Source: Aeromicrobium stalagmiti (GTDB lineage: Bacteria > Actinomycetota > Actinomycetes > Propionibacteriales > Nocardioidaceae). Taken from it: a stretch of DNA of 64,000 bases. The notes below the pieces were generated by a model, which made no database searches, was not told the DNA's origin, and saw only the letters and a program-made list of their open reading frames with translations. This document shows positions 57,897-64,000 of the stretch, piece by piece; positions within the stretch are counted from its first letter, which is position 1; each line of letters starts with the position of its first letter. The stretch is taken from NCBI RefSeq assembly GCF_013283745.1, contig NZ_JABSTZ010000001.1, positions 824,406-888,405 of the forward strand, given 5' to 3'. A program made the position numbers and the translations under genes.

Positions 57897-59489
57897 ATGG
57901 CCGGGAGTGCAAAAGTCGCGGCAGAGCGTCTCCGCAGCGTCCTCGACGCGGTGGCGACGATGTCGTCGGACCTGTCGTTGGAGGGCCTGCTCGAGCGGAT
58001 CCTCCGCCAGGCAGGTGGGCTCGTCGACGCCGAGAGCGGCTTCCTCGACGTGCTCGACCGTCGCTCGGACCGCCGGATCGGCACCTTCGCGGCCTACGGC
58101 ATCGACGGCGTCGTCGACAACGAGCACCCCGGGCGCCAGCTGCTCGTCGACCTGCTCGAGCAGCCCGACCCGCGGGTCGAGCGGGGCCCGGCCGGCAAGA
58201 AGGACCGCACCGCGTTCATCGGCGTCCCGATCCGCATCCACGACTACTTGTTCGGCAACCTCTACCTGATCGGCAAGCGCTCGAGCCACGGCTTCAGCCA
58301 GGAGGACGAGGAGATCACCCTCGCGCTGGCGTCGGCCGCCGGGGTGGTCATCGAGAACGCCCGCCTCTATGAGGAGGGCGAGCGGCAGCGCATGTGGCTG
58401 GAGGCCGGAGCCGAGATCACGACGGCGTTGCTGTCGCACCTGTCGCGATCGACGGCGCTGCAGCTCGTCGCCGACCGCACCCGCGACGTCGCCGCCGCCG
58501 ACTTCGTGGCCCTGCTCATGCCGCGCGACGAGAAGACCTTGGTCGTCGAGGCGGTGGCAGGGGTCGCGGCCGACGGTGTCCTCGGCGAGACGATCGACTC
58601 CCAGCACAGCGTCGCCGGTGACGCCGCGCGGCAGCGCGAGACGATCGTCGTCCCCGACACCGATCTCGAGCCCCGCTATGCAGCCCACAAGACACGGTCG
58701 TGGCCCGATCTGGGGTCGTTGATGGTGCTGCCCCTGCGCAGTGGCGACGACACCGGCGCACTGATCGTGGGCTGGTTCAGGGGCAACCACACCGACCGGT
58801 GGGAGCTCGATCCCGTGGTCCCGCAACGGTTCGCCGACCAGGCCGCGCTGGTGCTGCAGGTGGCCCGGGCGCAGGAGGACCAGGCCCGCCTGGCGGTCTT
58901 CGAGGACCGCGACCGCATCGGGCGGGACCTGCACGACCTGGTGATCCAGCGGTTGTTCGGCATCGGCCTGATGCTCGACAACACGACGAAGCTCATCTCG
59001 TCGACCGCGGCCGTCGACCGCCTGTCGTCGGCGATCGACGACATCGACGAGACCATCAAGGACATCCGCCGCACGATCTTCGCCCTGAGCTCGGCACCGG
59101 GGTCGAGCGACCTGCGGGCCGAGCTCGACCACGTGCTGCACCACTCGTCCAAGCTGCTCGGCTTCAAGCCCGAGCTACGGCTCACCGGGCCCGTCGACAG
59201 CGTCGTCACCGACGACGTCCGCGAGCACCTGCTGGCCGTCCTCGGCGAGGCGATGTCCAACATCGTCCGGCATGCCGGGGCATCCGCTGTCTGGGTCGGT
59301 CTCGACGTCGCGGACGCGATTGACCTCTCCGTCAGGGACGATGGGGGTGGACTGGGTGACGGCGCCGCCGGCAACGGTCTGCGCAACATCAGGGAACGGG
59401 CCATGCTGCTGGGTGGTCGCTGCGAGGTGAGCAGCGAGCCGGGCAGCGGGACCACGATCACCTGGACCGTACCGAGGAAGGCATCATGA
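57897..59489 (+). CDS. GAF-domain sensor histidine kinase (DevS/DosS-like)
   Basis: 530 residues. Two GAF domains (about 25-160 and 175-325; the first includes GLVDAESGFLDVLDRRSDRR) precede a HisKA_3 dimerisation domain with RDRIGRDLHDLVIQRLFGIG (His about 344) and an HATPase with AMSNIVRHAGASAVWVGL and DDGGGLGDG. There are no transmembrane helices, so it senses a cytoplasmic signal. Whether the GAF binds haem cannot be told from sequence alone. GAGGGAG is 6 nt before ATG at 57897. It overlaps the response regulator gene by 4 bp. Confidence 0.9.
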   Translation: MAGSAKVAAERLRSVLDAVATMSSDLSLEGLLERILRQAGGLVDAESGFLDVLDRRSDRRIGTFAAYGIDGVVDNEHPGRQLLVDLLEQPDPRVERGPAGKKDRTAFIGVPIRIHDYLFGNLYLIGKRSSHGFSQEDEEITLALASAAGVVIENARLYEEGERQRMWLEAGAEITTALLSHLSRSTALQLVADRTRDVAAADFVALLMPRDEKTLVVEAVAGVAADGVLGETIDSQHSVAGDAARQRETIVVPDTDLEPRYAAHKTRSWPDLGSLMVLPLRSGDDTGALIVGWFRGNHTDRWELDPVVPQRFADQAALVLQVARAQEDQARLAVFEDRDRIGRDLHDLVIQRLFGIGLMLDNTTKLISSTAAVDRLSSAIDDIDETIKDIRRTIFALSSAPGSSDLRAELDHVLHHSSKLLGFKPELRLTGPVDSVVTDDVREHLLAVLGEAMSNIVRHAGASAVWVGLDVADAIDLSVRDDGGGLGDGAAGNGLRNIRERAMLLGGRCEVSSEPGSGTTITWTVPRKAS

Positions 59490-60145
59490 CCGACGCACCC
59501 ATCCGGCTGTTCCTGCTCGACGACCACGAGGTCGTGCGGCGGGGACTCAAGGACCTGCTCGAGCAGGAGGCCGACATCGAGGTGGTCGGCGAGTCCGGCC
59601 TCGCCCAGGACGCCGCTGAGCGCATCCCCACGATCAAGCCCGACGTCGCCGTGCTCGACGCCCGCCTGCCCGACGGCTCGGGCATCGAGGTGTGTCGCGA
59701 GGTGCGGTCTGCCGATCCCGAGATCGCCGTCATCATCCTCACGTCCTACGACGACGACGACGCACTCTTCGCGGCGATCATGGCCGGTGCCGCCGGCTAC
59801 GTCCTCAAGCAGGTGCGCGGCACCGACCTCGTCGACGCCGTGCGTCGCGTGGCCTCCGGGCAGTCGCTGCTCGATCCCGCGGTGACCCAGCGGGTGCTGA
59901 CCCGCATCCGCGAGGGACAGCCCACCGAGGACCCGCTCGCGGCGCTGACCAAGCAGGAGCGGCGCATCCTCACCCTCATCGGTGAGGGGCTCACCAACCG
60001 GCAGATCGCGGCCGAGATGTTCCTGGCCGAGAAGACGGTCAAGAACTACGTCACCCAGCTGTTGTCGAAGCTCGGTCTCGAGCGGCGCACCCAGGCTGCG
60101 GTGCTCGTGACGCGCCAGGCCGGCCTGCAGGGTCGCGACCACTAG
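59486..60145 (+). CDS. NarL/DevR-type response regulator
   Basis: 219 residues. The receiver domain begins [20 protein letters not shown], with the phospho-acceptor Asp in [13 protein letters not shown] (about residue 55) and Lys in YVLKQVRG. The LuxR-type HTH is [20 protein letters not shown] then [23 protein letters not shown] overlaps the kinase stop as ATGA. It probably binds the DevR-like site upstream of the pair. Confidence 0.93.
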   Translation: MTDAPIRLFLLDDHEVVRRGLKDLLEQEADIEVVGESGLAQDAAERIPTIKPDVAVLDARLPDGSGIEVCREVRSADPEIAVIILTSYDDDDALFAAIMAGAAGYVLKQVRGTDLVDAVRRVASGQSLLDPAVTQRVLTRIREGQPTEDPLAALTKQERRILTLIGEGLTNRQIAAEMFLAEKTVKNYVTQLLSKLGLERRTQAAVLVTRQAGLQGRDH

Positions 60146-60200
60146 CCGCAGAACGGATCCGGGCGGGCACGCACGCGGCACGGCCCGTTACTCTGGGGGC

Positions 60201-61478
60201 ATGGCTCACAACGATCACCTCGCCGACTTCGACCCCGACATCGCAGCACTTCTCGACGCCGAGCTGCACCGTCAGCAGTCGACGCTCGAGATGATCGCGT
60301 CGGAGAACTTCGCACCCGTCGCGGCGCTCGAGGCGCAGGGCAGCGTACTGACCAACAAGTACGCCGAGGGCTACCCCGGCAAGCGCTACTACGGTGGCTG
60401 CGAGTTCGTCGACCAGGTCGAGACGATCGCGATCGACCGCCTCAAGCAGCTGTTCGACGCCGGCTACGCCAACGTCCAGCCGCACTCCGGTGCCTCGGCC
60501 AACGCCGCGGCGCTGCACGCGATCGCGACCAAGGGCGACACGATCCTGGGTCTCGACCTCGCCAACGGCGGTCACCTGACGCACGGCATGAAGCTCAACT
60601 TCTCCGGCAAGCTCTACAACCCGATTGCCTACCACGTGGTGCCCGAGACGGGCCTGGTCGACATGGACGAGGTCCGGTCGCTGGCGCACGAGCACCGGCC
60701 CCAGGTCATCATCGCCGGCTGGTCGGCCTACCCGCGCCACCTCGACTTCGCGCTGTTCCGCGAGATCGCCGACGAGGTCGGCGCCAAGCTGTGGGTCGAC
60801 ATGGCGCACTTCGCCGGTCTCGTCGCTGCTGGCCTGCACCCCAGCCCCCTCCCCCACGCCCACATCGTCACGACCACGACGCACAAGACCCTCGGTGGTC
60901 CGCGCGGCGGCGTCATCCTCACCAACGACGAGGAGGTCGCCAAGAAGATGCGGTCGGCGGTCTTCCCCGGCCAGCAGGGCGGACCCCTCGAGCACGTCAT
61001 CGCGGCCAAGGCCGTCGCGTTCAAGATGGCGCTCGAGCCGGAGTTCAAGGAGCGTCAGGAGCGCACGATCCAGGGTGCTCGCATCCTGGCCGATCGACTG
61101 CTCGCCGACGACATGACGGCTGCCGGCGTCAAGGTGCTGAGCGGTGGCACCGACGTCCACCTCGTGCTGGTCGACCTGCGTGACTCCGAGCTCGACGGCC
61201 AGCAGGCCGAGGACCGTCTCCACGAGGCCGGCATCACGGTCAACCGCAACGCCGTCCCCAACGACCCGCGTCCGCCGATGGTGACCTCGGGCCTGCGCAT
61301 CGGCACGCCGGCGCTCGCGACCCGCGGCTTCGGCGCCGAGGAGTTCACCGAGGTCGCCGACATCATCGCCGCTGCCCTCCAGCCCGGCGAGGTCGACCTC
61401 GAGGGGCTCCGCAAGCGGGTGACGGTCCTGACCGAACGCTTCCCGCTCTACCCGGACATCGTGCCGTTCACGGCGTGA
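60201..61478 (+). CDS. glyA: Serine hydroxymethyltransferase
   Basis: 425 residues. [20 protein letters not shown], the PLP lysine in [14 protein letters not shown] and [15 protein letters not shown] are diagnostic. It interconverts serine and glycine while charging tetrahydrofolate. ATG lies exactly 6 nt after TACTCT with no ribosome binding site, so it is probably leaderless. Its stop overlaps the SURF1 gene start. Confidence 0.97.
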   Translation: MAHNDHLADFDPDIAALLDAELHRQQSTLEMIASENFAPVAALEAQGSVLTNKYAEGYPGKRYYGGCEFVDQVETIAIDRLKQLFDAGYANVQPHSGASANAAALHAIATKGDTILGLDLANGGHLTHGMKLNFSGKLYNPIAYHVVPETGLVDMDEVRSLAHEHRPQVIIAGWSAYPRHLDFALFREIADEVGAKLWVDMAHFAGLVAAGLHPSPLPHAHIVTTTTHKTLGGPRGGVILTNDEEVAKKMRSAVFPGQQGGPLEHVIAAKAVAFKMALEPEFKERQERTIQGARILADRLLADDMTAAGVKVLSGGTDVHLVLVDLRDSELDGQQAEDRLHEAGITVNRNAVPNDPRPPMVTSGLRIGTPALATRGFGAEEFTEVADIIAAALQPGEVDLEGLRKRVTVLTERFPLYPDIVPFTA

Positions 61479-62230
61479 CCAGCGACTCCTCGATCCGCTC
61501 CTGGTTCACACCGGGCCTGATCGGGCTGCACGTGCTCGGCGTCGTGGCGCTGGTGTTCTGCGTCGCGATGGGACTGTGGCAGGCGGGCGTCTACGACTCC
61601 CGCCAGGAGCACGAGCAGGCCGACAAGCGGACCGTCCCCACGGTGCCGCTCGACGGGCTGTGGGCTCCCGACGAGCCGTTCACGGGCGAGCTCAACCTGC
61701 GTCCTGTCACGGTCGACGGCACCTTCGCCCCGGCCGACGAGCAGGTCTGGGTCACCGGCAAGGACCAGGACGACCGCACGGGCGCCTGGCTGCTCGCGCC
61801 GTTGCTGGTCGACGGCGAGCAGGGGGCCCTCATGGTCGTCCGCGGATGGGCGCCCGAGGCGACCGCGCCGACCGAGCTGCCCGCCGTGCCCCGCGGACCC
61901 GTCACGATCGGCGCCGTCCTCGTGCCGGGCGAGGGCAGCGACGCCCGGTTCGACCCCGACGCCCGCACGATCGGTTCGGTCCGCATCCCCGCGCTGCTCA
62001 ACGAGTCGCCCTACGACCTCTACGCCGGTTTCGCGATCAGCACCGACGAGGCGAGCAGCGGCGGTCTCGAGCTCGTCCCGCCGCCGGTGGCCGGCGACGT
62101 GTCGTGGACCGTGGGCCTGCGCAACCTGGCCTACGCGTTCCAGTGGTGGGTCTTCGGCCTCTTCGCGGCCTTCATGTGGTGGCGCATGGTGACCGAGACC
62201 CGGGCCGCTACCCGGGCGAAGGTAGCCTGA
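61475..62230 (+). CDS. SURF1 family cytochrome oxidase assembly protein
   Basis: 251 residues. An N-terminal helix ([20 protein letters not shown]) and a C-terminal helix ([18 protein letters not shown]) flank an extracytoplasmic domain with [19 protein letters not shown] and VVRGWAP, the SURF1 pattern. Family members help mature aa3-type cytochrome c oxidase. GTG at 61475 overlaps the glyA stop. Confidence 0.88.
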   Translation: MTSDSSIRSWFTPGLIGLHVLGVVALVFCVAMGLWQAGVYDSRQEHEQADKRTVPTVPLDGLWAPDEPFTGELNLRPVTVDGTFAPADEQVWVTGKDQDDRTGAWLLAPLLVDGEQGALMVVRGWAPEATAPTELPAVPRGPVTIGAVLVPGEGSDARFDPDARTIGSVRIPALLNESPYDLYAGFAISTDEASSGGLELVPPPVAGDVSWTVGLRNLAYAFQWWVFGLFAAFMWWRMVTETRAATRAKVA

Positions 62231-62234
62231 CGTC

Positions 62235-62567
62235 GTGAGTGGACTGGCCAAGGCATATCGAGTCGTCGCCTACGTGGTGGGCATCAACCTGATCTTCGTG
62301 ATCGGGGCCTGGATCGCGCAGCTGAGCACCGACGACTCGTCGTGGTGGAACCGCAACTCCGACCTGATCGGGATCATCGACATGATCCACGGCTACCTGT
62401 TCATGGCGCTGCTCGTCCTCATCGCGATCCTGTCGCGCCGCCACCACTGGAAGCCGGCCTTCGTCATCACGACGATGCTGTTCGCCACGGTTCCGTTCGT
62501 GAGCTTCTGGGCCGAGCACCGCGCCACCGCGGCGATCCGCGCCGACGAGGCCACGGCTGCCGCCTGA
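62235..62567 (+). CDS. DUF3817 membrane protein
   Basis: 110 residues with three hydrophobic helices. AYRVVAYVVGINLIFVIGAW, then IIDMIHGYLFMALLVLIAIL and FVITTMLFATVPFVSFWAEH fit DUF3817. Function unknown; often next to SURF1. GTG at 62235 lies 6 nt after TAGCCT, which is inside the end of the SURF1 gene, so it may have its own leaderless promoter. The stop codon directly touches the inverted-repeat element. Confidence 0.85.
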   Translation: MSGLAKAYRVVAYVVGINLIFVIGAWIAQLSTDDSSWWNRNSDLIGIIDMIHGYLFMALLVLIAILSRRHHWKPAFVITTMLFATVPFVSFWAEHRATAAIRADEATAAA

Positions 62568-62745
62568 GTCGGTTTACCACGGTCCCTACGCAGTTGTCCG
62601 TGGGCAGACGCGTCCGCCCGAGGCAAAGCAGACTGCCCGAGGCAAACCTCGTCGTCCCGAGGTGAATCTCCTCCGGGCGGACGACGTTCTCCTCGGGCGG
62701 ACTGTCCGCCCCATGCAGTTTTCGTAGGGACCGTGGTAAACCGAC
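62568..62745. repeat. 178-bp element with 23-bp perfect terminal inverted repeats
   Basis: The left end (62568-62590, beginning GTCGGTTTACCACGG) and right end (62723-62745, ending CCGTGGTAAACCGAC) are exact reverse complements. Inside, GTCCGCCCGAGG (62612-62623) pairs with CCTCGGGCGGAC (62691-62702). CCCGAGG occurs three times on the plus strand (62617, 62636 and 62656), each followed by CAAA or TGAA. A CGAGG-CAAA-CCTCG hairpin lies near 62638. It fills the gap between convergent DUF3817 and enoyl-CoA hydratase genes. No target-site duplication or coding frame of merit is seen. It could be a MITE-like element, a large bidirectional terminator or a structured RNA. Confidence 0.85.
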
Positions 62746-62754
62746 CCCACTGGC

Positions 62755-63531
62755 TCAGCGACCCGTGAAGGTTGCCTGGCCGGGTCCGTCGGTGAGGAAC
62801 GACTCCATGCCGTGCTGGAGGTCGTCGGTCGTGAACAGCTCGGCCGCGATGCGGGTCGTGTGGGCGTTGGCCTCGGGCACGCCGCCGGCCTCGAAGTGCC
62901 GCAGGATCTGCTTGGCCGCACCGAACGCCCGGGTCGGACCGACGGCGATCTGGCGGACGACGTCGAGCACGGCGTCGTCGAATCCCTCGACCGGCAGCAC
63001 CCGGTTGACGACGTTCCACCGCTCGAGCGTCGCGGCATCGTAGATCTCGCCGCTGAACACGAACTCCTTGGCCCGCCCGACGCCGGCGCGCGCAGCGAGG
63101 CGCTGCGTGCCGCCCATCGTCGGCGTGAGCCCGATGACCCGCTCGACGAGGCCGAACTTGGCCTTCTCGGACGCCAGGATGATGTCGCACGCGACGGCGA
63201 CCTCGAAGGCCCACGTCAGCGTGAGGGCGTGCGCGGCGAAGAACGTCGGCACGTCGAGCGCCTCGACGCGGTTGGGCAGCTCGAGCATGCGGTCGTAGAG
63301 CACCTGCGTGTCGGCCTGCGTCTTCTGCGCGTGGAACTGCGAGACGTCGACGCCGCCGGAGACGATCTTGCCCTCCGCCCGGACGAGCAGGGCCCGTGGC
63401 AGGTCGGCCTCGACCTCGTCGAGGGCGCGATCGAGCTCGGCGTGCAGCTCGAGCGAGTAGAGGTTGACGGGCGGTGCGCTGAACGTCAGGACCGCGATGC
63501 CCTCGGGCGTCCGCTCGACCGTGACGCCCAT
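62755..63531 (-). CDS. Enoyl-CoA hydratase/isomerase family protein
   Basis: 258 residues, crotonase fold. It begins GVTVERTPEGIAVLTFSAPP. VSGGVDVSQF and FAAHALTLTWAFEVAVACDI form the oxyanion-hole and active-site regions, then FGLVERVIGLTPTMGGTQRL. The usual catalytic glutamates are not clearly conserved (LTWAFEVAVA, ERVIGLTP), so the exact reaction is uncertain. ATG at 63531 shares a base with the stop of the upstream 45-residue gene (TGATG). Confidence 0.88.
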   Translation of the reverse strand: MGVTVERTPEGIAVLTFSAPPVNLYSLELHAELDRALDEVEADLPRALLVRAEGKIVSGGVDVSQFHAQKTQADTQVLYDRMLELPNRVEALDVPTFFAAHALTLTWAFEVAVACDIILASEKAKFGLVERVIGLTPTMGGTQRLAARAGVGRAKEFVFSGEIYDAATLERWNVVNRVLPVEGFDDAVLDVVRQIAVGPTRAFGAAKQILRHFEAGGVPEANAHTTRIAAELFTTDDLQHGMESFLTDGPGQATFTGR

Positions 63532-63668
63532 CAGATCGAGCCCGAGCCGGTCGGGTCGTAGCTGCCGCCCTGGTCGGCGACGGCGTTGCGGTAGGCCAGC
63601 ACGGCACCCACCGCGGCGGCCAGGATCAGGAGCGTGCGGAACGGGCGACGCCCGGAGGTCTTCGACAT
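63531..63668 (-). CDS. 45-residue hypothetical membrane peptide
   Basis: Short basic N-terminus (MSKTSGRRPF), one hydrophobic helix (RTLLILAAAVGAVLAYRNAV) and a polar tail DQGGSYDPTGSGS. ATG at 63668 lies 7 nt after TATCGT, so it may be leaderless. Its stop overlaps the enoyl-CoA hydratase start by TGATG, so the two are coupled. No family was recognised. The similarity in size and topology to DLW-39 is only superficial. Confidence 0.65.
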   Translation of the reverse strand: MSKTSGRRPFRTLLILAAAVGAVLAYRNAVADQGGSYDPTGSGSI

Positions 63669-63776
63669 GGCGCCCACGATAGCCAGCGGATCGGTGCGCG
63701 TCGCCCCAGCCCGCCGCGTCTGTGGAGTTGGCCATTCGTGAAATGATGGGGTCAGCACACCGAAAGGAATTCCCCT

Positions 63777-64000
63777 GTGGCTTCGCAGCTCATCGCGACC
63801 TTCACGACCAACCACGGCAACATCGTCGTGGAGCTCTTCCCCGACCACGCACCCGAGACGGTGAACAACTTCGTCGGCCTCGCCGAGGGCACGAAGGAGT
63901 TCCTCGACCCCGAGACCCGCCAGCCCACCACAAAGCCGTTCTACGACGGGCTGGTCTTCCACCGCATCATCAAGGACTTCATGCTGCAGGGCGGCGACCC
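63777..64000 (+). CDS. ppiA: Peptidyl-prolyl cis-trans isomerase, cyclophilin type (partial)
   Basis: The first 74 residues are visible: SQLIATFTTNHGNIVVELFP, then APETVNNFVGLAEG and FYDGLVFHRIIKDFMLQGGD, the catalytic FHR segment of cyclophilins. It speeds proline isomerisation in the cytoplasm. GTG at 63777 has AAAGGAA 8 nt upstream. It runs off the window. In mycobacteria ppiA lies close to gyrA; here it is about 23 kb away. Confidence 0.95.
   Translation, partial: MASQLIATFTTNHGNIVVELFPDHAPETVNNFVGLAEGTKEFLDPETRQPTTKPFYDGLVFHRIIKDFMLQGGD

Overview
This is a high-GC actinomycete chromosome segment that contains the replication origin. The core from CCA-nucleotidyltransferase through murJ, trxB, trxA, parB, parA, rsmG, jag, yidC, yidD, rnpA and rpmH to dnaA, oriC, dnaN, gnd, recF, dciA, gyrB and gyrA is the standard actinobacterial origin neighbourhood. 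Other actinobacterial markers are a mycothiol-type formaldehyde dehydrogenase, inositol-phosphate synthase beside a PadR regulator, DUF3566 after gyrA and a DLW-39 peptide between tRNA-Ile and tRNA-Ala. The gene set and gene style suggest Nocardioidaceae (Aeromicrobium or Nocardioides-like). That placement is an inference, not something the sequence proves.

Layout. 1-8.6 kb: a partial ATP-grasp gene, an HNH protein, a siderophore-interacting protein under a probable iron box, a FemAB-like transferase paired with a diverged alanine-racemase-like protein, a class A penicillin-binding protein, PadR and ino1. 8.6-16.3 kb: a TetR regulator and a translationally coupled branched-chain-type ABC transporter operon with an acyl-CoA ligase inside it. 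16.3-24.6 kb: pcnA, a DUF6049 surface protein, murJ, a separate membrane pseudokinase, trxB and trxA. 24.6-29.5 kb (minus strand): parB, parA, rsmG with two perfect parS sites, jag, yidC, yidD, rnpA and rpmH. 29.5-42.3 kb: dnaA, oriC with DnaA boxes and a DnaA-trio stretch, dnaN, gnd, recF, dciA, a PAP2 phosphatase, gyrB, gyrA, DUF3566 and two tRNAs.

42.3-51.9 kb: a zinc-finger mini-protein convergent with a degenerate sigma factor, a type III glutamine synthetase, an ECF sigma factor with its probable membrane anti-sigma, mycothiol-dependent formaldehyde oxidation, a three-gene small membrane protein operon, an azoreductase/MarR pair and an MpaB-type oxygenase. 51.9-57.4 kb: a peptide-type ABC importer in which one permease and both ATPases are a single polypeptide. 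57.4-64 kb: a GAF histidine kinase with a NarL-type regulator, glyA, SURF1, DUF3817, a 178-bp inverted-repeat element, an enoyl-CoA hydratase, a 45-residue membrane peptide and the start of a cyclophilin.

Most genes flanking the origin are transcribed away from it. Several genes start 6-7 nt after a TAnnnT -10 box, which suggests widespread leaderless transcription. The least explained sequence is the 178-bp element at 62568-62745, which has 23-bp perfect terminal inverted repeats and internal repeats. No rRNA, CRISPR array, insertion sequence or prophage was seen.
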